8,158 bases of DNA, taken from positions 1-8,158 of the forward strand of contig CAMODS010000054.1 of assembly GCA_946611525.1 (NCBI GenBank), read 5' to 3'. The position numbers and the translations under genes were made by a program. Origin of the DNA: an uncultured Lachnospiraceae bacterium (GTDB lineage: Bacteria; Bacillota; Clostridia; Lachnospirales; Lachnospiraceae). Shown in pieces: positions 1 through 5,338 of the stretch (position 1 is its first letter; the number at the start of each line of letters is the position of its first letter). The notes below the pieces were generated by a model. It saw only the letters and a program-made list of their open reading frames with translations. It was not told where the DNA came from and did not search any database.

Positions 1-1469
1 ACAAGCTTCTTTTCCATATCCTCCTCAAGCACCTTCTTTTCACGGATGGACTCAGGGATCTCAGGGTACTTGCTCTTTACGTGCTCAAAGAGAGCTTTCT
101 CAAAGTCAAGAATACGATCCACAGGTACATCCAAAAGATACTTCTGTGTAGCCGCATAGATGATCATGATCTGATCCTCAACGGGCATGGGTGCGTACTG
201 AGGCTGTTTTAAAATCTCCTGAACGCGCTCACCCTGCGCCAGCTTTTCTGCTGTATCCGCATCAAGCTCGGAACCGAACTGTGCGAAGGATGCCAGCTCT
301 CTGTACTGAGCCAGATCCACACGGATGGGAGCTGCGATCTTTTTCATAGCCTTGATCTGAGCCGAACCTCCTACTCGTGAAACCGAAAGACCCGCATTAA
401 TAGCCGGGCGCTGACCTGCATTGAATGCATCGGTCTCTAAGTAGATCTGTCCGTCTGTAATGGAGATAACGTTTGTGGGGATATACGCCGAAACGTCACC
501 TGCCTGTGTCTCGATAATGGGCAATGCGGTAAGTGAACCGCCACCAAGTGCATCCGACAATCTGGCTGCTCTCTCAAGCAGTCTTGAATGCAGATAGAAT
601 ACATCTCCGGGATATGCCTCACGTCCGGGCGGACGCCTCAAAAGCAAGGAAAGTGTACGGTAAGCTATAGCGTGCTTGGACAGATCATCATAGATGATCA
701 GGACATCCTCGCCCTTTTCCATCCACTCCTCGCCCATAGCGCAGCCACTGTAAGGAGCGATATACTGCAGGGGTGCCAGCTCGGATGCTGTGGATGCAAC
801 TACCGTGGTCCACGCCATGGCGCCGTACTCCTCGAGAGTCTTAACCAAGGCTGCAACAGTAGATGCCTTCTGTCCGATGGCTACATAGATACATTTTACG
901 CCCTGTCCCTTTTGGTTGATAATGGTGTCAATGGCGATGGCTGTCTTACCGGTCTGCTTATCACCGATGATAAGCTCGCGCTGTCCCCGTCCTATGGGTA
1001 TCATGGAATCGATAGCCTTGATACCTGTCTGAAGGGGTGTATCAACCGACTTACGAGAGATAACGCCGCTGGCAACTCTCTCGATCTGACGGAACTTGTC
1101 TGTCTCAATGGGTCCTTTGCCGTCGATGGGCTGACCAAGGGCATTGACAACACGCCCTAAAAGAGCATCACCTACGGGAACCTCAACCACTCGTCCCGTG
1201 GTCTTTACGGTGTCACCCTCACTGATGTTCTTCTGGTTACCCAAAAGCACGGCACCCACGTTATCCTCCTCGAGGTTTAAAACCATGCCGTATACTTCGC
1301 CGGGGAACTCCAAAAGCTCTCCCTGCATGGCCTTCTCGAGTCCATGGATACGAGCTATACCATCTGCCACCTGGATAACGGTACCTACATCCGACACCTC
1401 CAGGGCAGAGGCATAGCGTTTCATTTGCTCTTTTATTACTGAGCTGATCTCCTCCGGTCTTAAATTCAT
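1..1469 (-). CDS. atpA: F1Fo ATP synthase subunit alpha (3' end cut by window edge)
   Basis: This is the non-catalytic nucleotide-binding subunit of the F1 head, which alternates with beta around the rotor on the cytoplasmic side. The frame stays open for 489 codons from an ATG at 1467-1469 to the window edge. The family is usually about 500 residues, so only roughly the last dozen are missing. The protein begins MNLRPEEISSVIKEQM. The Walker A loop GDKQTGKT is at residues 169-176 (942-965), with Lys in place of the commoner Arg after GD. The Walker B strand VLIIYDD is at 256-262, RRPPGREAYPGD at 278-289, and SVSRVGG with the expected arginine finger R365 at 362-368. A GGTGAG ribosome binding site lies about ten bases upstream. 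The gap to atpH is 38 bases. The large antisense open frame across it is only a shadow. Confidence 0.98.
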   Translation of the reverse strand, partial: MNLRPEEISSVIKEQMKRYASALEVSDVGTVIQVADGIARIHGLEKAMQGELLEFPGEVYGMVLNLEEDNVGAVLLGNQKNISEGDTVKTTGRVVEVPVGDALLGRVVNALGQPIDGKGPIETDKFRQIERVASGVISRKSVDTPLQTGIKAIDSMIPIGRGQRELIIGDKQTGKTAIAIDTIINQKGQGVKCIYVAIGQKASTVAALVKTLEEYGAMAWTTVVASTASELAPLQYIAPYSGCAMGEEWMEKGEDVLIIYDDLSKHAIAYRTLSLLLRRPPGREAYPGDVFYLHSRLLERAARLSDALGGGSLTALPIIETQAGDVSAYIPTNVISITDGQIYLETDAFNAGQRPAINAGLSVSRVGGSAQIKAMKKIAAPIRVDLAQYRELASFAQFGSELDADTAEKLAQGERVQEILKQPQYAPMPVEDQIMIIYAATQKYLLDVPVDRILDFEKALFEHVKSKYPEIPESIREKKVLEEDMEKKL

Positions 1470-1507
1470 GGAGCGCTCTCACCTTCTTCCTATAATACTA
1501 AAATTGC

Positions 1508-2047
1508 CTATGCGCGACTAAGTTCTCTTGACAGATTATAAAGCTTGGTCCTGATGGAGGAATCCACCACACGGTCTCCTATGCGGATCACCATGCCGCC
1601 GATAAGCTCCTCATCAACCTTGTAATCCATTTCAAAGGACTTGTAATCTGTGGTTTCCAAAAGCCTCTTTTCGATCCTGTCCTTTTGATCTTCGGTCAGT
1701 TCCATTGGAGTGGATACATGAGCCACACCAATGTTTTTATACTCCTTGACCCTGTCGACAAAGTACGATAAAACACTCTTGATTTCGGAAAAATGTCCCT
1801 TTTCCACGATCATACGCATCAGGCCGATTATCTCATCCGAGATCTTACCCTTGAAAATGGTATCAACTGTCTGAAGCTTTTCATCCTGGGGGATCTGGGG
1901 ATGTGTCATCATTGCCATAAAGTCCCGGTTCTCATCCAGTACCTGTATCAGAAACCTGACCTCGTCATAAAAAACATCTACCCGGTTCTCCTCAATAGCA
2001 AGCTCAAACAGTGCGTCACCATATACGGTCTCTACCTGCTTTGCCAT
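1508..2047 (-). CDS. atpH: F1Fo ATP synthase subunit delta
   Basis: This stalk subunit joins the top of the alpha3beta3 head to the b dimer and keeps the head from turning with the rotor. The 179-residue length is normal for the family. The N-terminal helical domain is recognisable from MAKQVETVYGDALFELA. The best conserved stretch, GGMVIRIGDRVVDSSI at residues 150-165, forms the C-terminal part typical of delta/OSCP proteins. The gene ends in TAG. Its start overlaps the end of atpF by 16 bases, and a GGGTGG ribosome binding site sits inside the atpF coding end, so the two genes are probably translationally coupled. It lies between atpF and atpA, as in most bacterial atp operons. Confidence 0.96.
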   Translation of the reverse strand: MAKQVETVYGDALFELAIEENRVDVFYDEVRFLIQVLDENRDFMAMMTHPQIPQDEKLQTVDTIFKGKISDEIIGLMRMIVEKGHFSEIKSVLSYFVDRVKEYKNIGVAHVSTPMELTEDQKDRIEKRLLETTDYKSFEMDYKVDEELIGGMVIRIGDRVVDSSIRTKLYNLSRELSRA

Positions 2048-2550
2048 GAAAAACCACCCATTTCCTTTAATGTGTCATCCACAAGTGACGCCTGAATGGT
2101 AGTGTCGATATTTTTGGTCACTACCTTTTGTGCCATGAGTGCTGCAACTGCGATCATCTGCTGCTTCATCTCATCCTCCACAGCCTTGGCCTCAAGTCTT
2201 GCATCCTCTCTGGCCTTAGCAATGATGGCGGCTGCTTCCTCCTTGGCATCACTGATTATCTTGTTTTCATTGGAAAGCGCTTTGGATCTCGCATCCGCAA
2301 GGATCTTTTCCGCTTCCTTGTCGATATCCTTCAGCTTCTTTTCGTATTCTTCCTTGAGCTGTTCTGCCTCTTCCTTGTCCTGTAACGCGTCGTTGATGTT
2401 GTTTGCGATACGGGTCCGGCGTTCACCCATAAACTTACGTACCGGATTGAACAAGAGGTACGAGAGTAAGATGAACAGAAACGGAACGGCAATGATAAGA
2501 AGCGTTGCGTCCGCAAGAAGCTGAATGTCAAGATTAAATAATCTCTCCAT
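2032..2550 (-). CDS. atpF: F1Fo ATP synthase subunit b
   Basis: This is the peripheral-stalk subunit: one N-terminal membrane helix anchored beside subunit a, followed by a long dimeric helix that reaches delta on the F1 head. In the 172 residues, the membrane segment spans about residues 12-34. It is followed by the characteristic FNPVRKFMGERR at 34-45. From about residue 46 to 150 the chain is rich in Ala, Lys and Glu, as expected for the right-handed coiled coil. There is one b gene here and no b' copy, so a homodimer is expected. The start has a good AAAGGAG site seven bases upstream and lies only 14 bases after the atpE stop. The 3' end overlaps atpH by 16 bases. Confidence 0.97.
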   Translation of the reverse strand: MERLFNLDIQLLADATLLIIAVPFLFILLSYLLFNPVRKFMGERRTRIANNINDALQDKEEAEQLKEEYEKKLKDIDKEAEKILADARSKALSNENKIISDAKEEAAAIIAKAREDARLEAKAVEDEMKQQMIAVAALMAQKVVTKNIDTTIQASLVDDTLKEMGGFSWQSR

Positions 2551-2564
2551 TTAAAACTCCTTTT

Positions 2565-2822
2565 TTAGCCAACTAAAGGTTTTACGAAAAGCAGAAGAAG
2601 TGCAACCAGAAGTCCGTAAAGACCTGTGGTCTCAGCAACTGCCTGTCCCAAAAGCATGGTAGACATGATCTGTCCCTGTGCGCCGGGGTTACGACCAACT
2701 GCTGCTGCCGCATGACCTGCTGCAATACCCTGACCTACACCAGGGCCGATACCTGCTATAACAGCAAGACCTGCGCCGATGGCTGAGCATGCTAAGATTA
2801 AATCCTGTCCTGTGATTCCCAT
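2565..2822 (-). CDS. atpE: F1Fo ATP synthase subunit c, with sodium-type ligands
   Basis: This is the rotor-ring subunit, a two-helix membrane hairpin present in many copies per complex. It carries ions through Fo. It has 85 residues: helix 1 spans about 8-33 and helix 2 about 53-80, joined by the polar loop with R44-N45-P46. Helix 1 has the glycine-rich IAGIGPGVGQG with P27 and Q31. Helix 2 has GQAVAETTGLYG with V62, the carboxylate E64, T65, T66 and Y69. These match the Na+ ligand positions Q32, V63, E65, S66, T67 and Y70 established for the Ilyobacter tartaricus c ring, with Thr for Ser66. Sodium coupling is therefore likely but is inferred. A strong AAAGGAGG site and a 62-base AU-rich leader precede the ATG, fitting the high synthesis rate this subunit needs. 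Confidence 0.97.
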   Translation of the reverse strand: MGITGQDLILACSAIGAGLAVIAGIGPGVGQGIAAGHAAAAVGRNPGAQGQIMSTMLLGQAVAETTGLYGLLVALLLLFVKPLVG

Positions 2823-2884
2823 TTTGATGTCCTCCTTTGTTTTTAATACATTGGTTTAAAACAAACGCATGTAATGAGTTTATT

Positions 2885-3649
2885 TTACTTTGATTTTTCC
2901 GCAACAGCGGGGGGATCTCCCATCTGCTGTGCGATGTACGTCATAGTCAGCATACAGAATACGTATGTCTGAATAGCTCCCGAAAATAGGTCAAAATACA
3001 CATGAAGTACTGCGGGCCAGACATAGGCTATAGCCTTTAGCAGTCCGTAGACCAGTGCCATGATGATGGTGCCCGATAAAACATTGGCGAAAAGACGCAG
3101 ACTCATGGATATGGGTACCGCTATCTCGCTGATAAGGTTGATCGGAAACCAGATCGGAAGCCAGGGCGGCAGAGGCGAACACATATCCACCCAGATGCTC
3201 TTTAAGGAATTATGCTTAAACTGATTGAAATGTATCAGAGTAAACGTAATGAGAGCAAGAGCAAGGGTAGTACCGTAGTCTGCCGTAGGGGGCCTAAGTC
3301 CAAAGATACCGGAAATATTGGATACCAGAATAAATAAAAACAGGGTACCGATATAATTCCTAAACTTTGGAGCGCTCCACCCCATCGCTCCATCCACGAT
3401 GCCGTCCAAAAACTCCACTATGACCTCGATCACATTCTGAAATGCATCCGGCACATCAGTGGCATTTTTCATCTTGCGGTTTACAATAAGTGCAAAGATA
3501 ATAAGTGCCAGCATGACGATCAGAATACATACATGGGATGTGGTGATCCAGACTTCATGACCAAAGAACTTATAGGTAAATAGTCCATGTATCATAAAGT
3601 CAATGTCATCAGCGGATGGCATGGATGACATCACTACTGCATTTCCCAC
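2885..3649 (-). CDS. atpB: F1Fo ATP synthase subunit a (GTG start)
   Basis: This membrane subunit forms the two ion half-channels against the c ring. It has 254 residues and several hydrophobic helices, at about 38-57, 98-118, 125-142, 165-182, 186-207 and 215-240. The essential stator arginine is R185 in SLRLFANVLSG, where most a subunits read SLRLFGNxxAG, so Gly is Ala and Ala is Ser here. The Glu that often follows AG (E219 in Escherichia coli) is Thr194. The start is taken as GTG at 3647-3649, because a 12-base perfect Shine-Dalgarno match lies seven bases upstream. The next in-frame ATG at 3629-3631 is too far from it. The gene follows atpI after 49 bases and precedes atpE by 62. Confidence 0.96.
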   Translation of the reverse strand: MGNAVVMSSMPSADDIDFMIHGLFTYKFFGHEVWITTSHVCILIVMLALIIFALIVNRKMKNATDVPDAFQNVIEVIVEFLDGIVDGAMGWSAPKFRNYIGTLFLFILVSNISGIFGLRPPTADYGTTLALALITFTLIHFNQFKHNSLKSIWVDMCSPLPPWLPIWFPINLISEIAVPISMSLRLFANVLSGTIIMALVYGLLKAIAYVWPAVLHVYFDLFSGAIQTYVFCMLTMTYIAQQMGDPPAVAEKSK

Positions 3650-3652
3650 TCT

Positions 3653-3664
3653 ATCACCTCCTTT
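3653..3664 (-). promoter_or_regulatory. Near-maximal ribosome binding site for atpB
   Basis: AAAGGAGGTGAT on the minus strand is complementary over 12 bases to the usual Firmicutes 16S rRNA 3' end. The core GGAGG is seven bases from the GTG at 3647-3649. This decides the GTG start of atpB over the internal ATG at 3629-3631. Confidence 0.85.
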
Positions 3665-3679
3665 ATTTTAGTCGCATGT

Positions 3680-3685
3680 ATTATA
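3680..3685 (-). promoter_or_regulatory. Possible -10 box between atpI and atpB
   Basis: The minus strand reads TATAAT here, about 30 bases before the atpB start. No convincing -35 is present at normal spacing and there is no TG extension. It could be a weak internal promoter giving extra atpBEFHA transcript, or simply AT-rich chance. Confidence 0.2.
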
Positions 3686-3697
3686 GATAAGATTTTT

Positions 3698-3731
3698 GTC
3701 ATTCTGAGGGCCGCAGGCCCGAAGAATCTTT
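3698..3731 (-). repeat. Short palindromic repeat at the 3' end of atpI
   Basis: The plus strand reads GTCATTCTGAG, then GGCCGCAGGCCC, then GAAGAATCTTT. The arms 3701-3712 and 3716-3727 pair with a three-base loop (GCA). They match at 10 of 12 positions, and the two mismatches form a tandem G-A pair. The outer parts, GTCATTCTGAG and GAAGAATC, match a type of dispersed intergenic repeat I know from many bacterial genomes. The element carries the last nine codons and the stop of atpI. On the plus strand it is followed by seven Ts (3729-3735); on the minus strand no T run follows, so it is not a standard terminator for the operon. It may act in mRNA processing or stability. Confidence 0.7.
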
Positions 3732-4112
3732 TTTTAATACCTTCTGTATCAGTGGCTGTGCATATGCACTTATCTTAAGGGAAAGTACCCCGATAAATGC
3801 CGCGTAGAAATTGCCAAGCTTAAAATACATCATGGCAAAGAATATAAGTACCACGCACACATATCTTAATGCCGAAAAAACAGCCATCTTTTTGGTGGCA
3901 GTGCCCTCGTACCTGACGGACTCCTCCAATATCCATGCAATGTGTATGGCCATCCCTGCTGCACAACCGATACCTATCAAAACCCCTGTGGTAAACAAAA
4001 GCTTGTCCTTTGCAAACCAGATCCCTATAAGCTCCTCAATGATACCATATATCAATATCCCGAAAAGCAGGCCGGGCAGGGCTTCATTCATCCTTTTTAA
4101 AGCTTTTATCAT
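3699..4112 (-). CDS. atpI: ATP synthase subunit I family protein, tail encoded by a repeat
   Basis: This small membrane protein is encoded at the head of the atp operon. In some species (for example Propionigenium modestum) AtpI is reported to help assemble the c ring. The 137 residues contain four hydrophobic segments at about 13-33, 38-60, 76-97 and 99-118, matching the ATP synthase I chain family. Sequence conservation in this family is low, so the call rests on length, topology and position directly before atpB. The start ATG overlaps atpZ by 29 bases and has no clear ribosome binding site. A second ATG at 4089-4091 is possible but has none either, so coupling to atpZ is likely. The last nine residues, DSSGLRPSE, and the stop codon are supplied by an inverted repeat that looks inserted. 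Confidence 0.8.
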   Translation of the reverse strand: MIKALKRMNEALPGLLFGILIYGIIEELIGIWFAKDKLLFTTGVLIGIGCAAGMAIHIAWILEESVRYEGTATKKMAVFSALRYVCVVLIFFAMMYFKLGNFYAAFIGVLSLKISAYAQPLIQKVLKKDSSGLRPSE

Positions 4113-4326
4113 CCCTGTTCTTAAGATACTTTTTAACTATTTTATACACCGATTCCATACCGGCGGCCGCCCCTATGATAAAACCGATCACAGGGATCAG
4201 ATCGGACCCGGCCTTTTTACCGATCCACACTCCCAAAAGCGTGCACATCATTATGGGCACCAGCATCGAGATACCCAGCTGTGCTATGAGTGTGAGCATT
4301 TCAAAAACTTCGTTTCGTTTTCTCAT
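4084..4326 (-). CDS. atpZ: AtpZ/AtpI family small membrane protein
   Basis: This is an 80-residue protein with two predicted membrane helices, at about 11-35 and 43-66, and a charged C-terminal tail. The first helix contains AQLGISMLVPIM followed by LGVWIGKK. The second has IGFIIGAAAGMESVYKIVKK, the arrangement seen in AtpZ-type proteins encoded just before atpI and atpB. In alkaliphilic Bacillus, AtpZ and AtpI have been linked to divalent cation supply and ATP synthase function. The role here is inferred from family and position. Its ATG overlaps the TGA of the dCMP deaminase gene as ATGA, and no well-spaced ribosome binding site is visible, so translation probably depends on the upstream gene. 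It overlaps atpI by 29 bases downstream. Confidence 0.82.
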   Translation of the reverse strand: MRKRNEVFEMLTLIAQLGISMLVPIMMCTLLGVWIGKKAGSDLIPVIGFIIGAAAGMESVYKIVKKYLKNRDDKSFKKDE

Positions 4327-4808
4327 ACTTCCATGGAAACAGTACGTCCTGTATGCTCGTATTTTTTGAAGGTCACCCCCGCTGCTGTAAGCATCCTCTT
4401 TGAAGCAATGACGCTGGGAGTATGCTCATACTTGTCGCTGTCGTAAATGATCTCCCTGATGCCGGACTGAATGATGGCCTTGGCACATTCATTGCAGGGG
4501 AAAAGCGATACATAAAGCTTAGCTCCTTCCAAAGAGCCCCCTCTGTAGTTTAAAATGGCATTGAGCTCACTGTGGGTGGTATAAAAATACTTGTTGTCCA
4601 GAGGATCACCATCCCTGTTCCAGGGAAACTCGTCATCGGAGCAGCCGACGGGAAAACCGTTGTATCCCATGGACAAAATCTTGTTGTCCTGGCTGACTAT
4701 ACAGGCTCCAACCTGAGTATGCGGATCCTTTGAACGCATGCCCGATAAAAAGGCAATGCCCATAAAGTATTCGTCCCAGCTTAAATAATCTTCTCTTTTA
4801 TCGCTCAC
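4323..4808 (-). CDS. Deoxycytidylate (dCMP) deaminase, ComEB-like (GTG start)
   Basis: This zinc enzyme deaminates dCMP to dUMP, which feeds thymidylate synthesis in the cytoplasm. The 161-residue length fits the family. The zinc site is clear: H79-S80-E81 in THSELNAIL, with E81 as proton shuttle, and P104-C105-x-x-C108 in FPCNECAK. The conserved N-terminal SKDPHTQVGACIV is at residues 26-38 and the substrate-pocket MGYNGFPVGC at 47-56. Most relatives have HAE, so the Ser is a mild variant. The start is GTG, supported by GAGGAGG five bases upstream, inside the last codons of the preceding gene. The stop of that gene is immediately adjacent (TAAGTG). The stop of this gene overlaps atpZ as ATGA. 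It therefore belongs to the same transcript as the atp genes. Confidence 0.93.
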   Translation of the reverse strand: MSDKREDYLSWDEYFMGIAFLSGMRSKDPHTQVGACIVSQDNKILSMGYNGFPVGCSDDEFPWNRDGDPLDNKYFYTTHSELNAILNYRGGSLEGAKLYVSLFPCNECAKAIIQSGIREIIYDSDKYEHTPSVIASKRMLTAAGVTFKKYEHTGRTVSMEV

Positions 4809-5276
4809 TTAAGCCTCCTCGGTATCCTCTTTGCAAAGCTTGTCATTAAGCTTTTTAAGAGTAGTCTTTAACATCTCAAAACATATGCCATAGGTCTGGA
4901 GCGTCCCACCAAAGGGATTCATGATTGGCAGCTCCTCTCCCACATAGTCCGTAAGCAAAAATGTGTTGCTCTCATTGGCAGTGTCTATGCTGTCAATGAT
5001 CTTTTTAAGGGATGAGGCCTCCATGGTAAAAACTATGGTATCTAAGGTGATATCCGAAGCCACAAGCTTTTGCGATTCGAAATCGGTAAGATCGATCCCG
5101 TTTGAGATCATCACTGCCTGAGCCTTTTGGTTAAGTGGCTCGGAAAACTGCACTATGATCCCCCGGGATAAAACCTCTGCATCCCCACTGTATATGCTTT
5201 TAAAAATCTCTGCTGCCATGGGTGCCCGGGTGATCCCGTTGCCCTCAGCAAATATCACACGTTTGTATTTTCTCAT
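4809..5276 (-). CDS. Low-molecular-weight phosphatase-fold protein lacking the catalytic cysteine
   Basis: This 155-residue protein aligns along its length with low-molecular-weight protein tyrosine/arginine phosphatases, including the YwlE type. The signature loop, normally C-x5-R-S/T-P-M-A, reads E11-G-N-G-I-T-R17-A-P-M-A. The nucleophilic Cys is Glu and the residue after Arg is Ala. The general-acid loop, normally DPxGG, reads N120-P-F-G-G-T, so the Asp is Asn. The only cysteines, C132 and C148, are far from the loop. By known chemistry of the family it should be inactive as a phosphatase. It may bind phospho-residues or a partner protein. The frame is intact with no stop or shift, and the flanking genes are those next to ywlE in Bacillus, so it looks like a retained, altered ortholog. 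The ATG has GGGTG five bases upstream. Confidence 0.82.
   Translation of the reverse strand: MRKYKRVIFAEGNGITRAPMAAEIFKSIYSGDAEVLSRGIIVQFSEPLNQKAQAVMISNGIDLTDFESQKLVASDITLDTIVFTMEASSLKKIIDSIDTANESNTFLLTDYVGEELPIMNPFGGTLQTYGICFEMLKTTLKKLNDKLCKEDTEEA
4814..4818 (-). promoter_or_regulatory. Ribosome binding site of the dCMP deaminase gene inside the preceding gene
   Basis: GGAGG, within GAGGAGG, is formed by the last Glu-Glu-Ala codons of the phosphatase-like gene. It sits five bases before the GTG at 4806-4808. It supports the GTG start and ties the two genes together. Confidence 0.8.
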
Positions 5277-5338
5277 TTTTCACCCAAAAAGTCTATCAAT
5301 TTATTAAAAAAACTGTAAGTTTTGTATAAAATATGGCT

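Noticed and set aside
588..1160. Plus-strand open frame of 190 codons
   Set aside because: It lies antisense to the conserved atpA coding region, including the Walker A part, has no convincing ribosome binding site and resembles no protein family.
1482..1500. TATTATA sequence before atpA as an internal promoter
   Set aside because: It lacks a -35 box or TG extension, and the gap is a normal 38-base operon junction.
2096..2524. Plus-strand open frame of 142 codons rich in Ser, Ala and Leu
   Set aside because: It is the complement of the Ala/Glu/Lys-rich coiled coil of atpF. Its biased composition comes from reading those codons backwards.
2866..2873. Eight-base match TACATGCG shared by the atpE and atpB leaders
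   Set aside because: It sits at different distances from the two starts, and a match of this length between two short AT-rich leaders can easily be chance.
3811..4446. Plus-strand open frame of 211 codons
   Set aside because: It runs antisense across atpI, atpZ and the end of the dCMP deaminase gene, all of which are well supported on the minus strand.
5309..5323. Small hairpin AAAACT-loop-AGTTTT with T run between sua5 and the phosphatase-like gene
   Set aside because: The stem has six pairs with only one G-C, too weak for a reliable terminator. No matching promoter with a good -35 was found in the 62-base gap.
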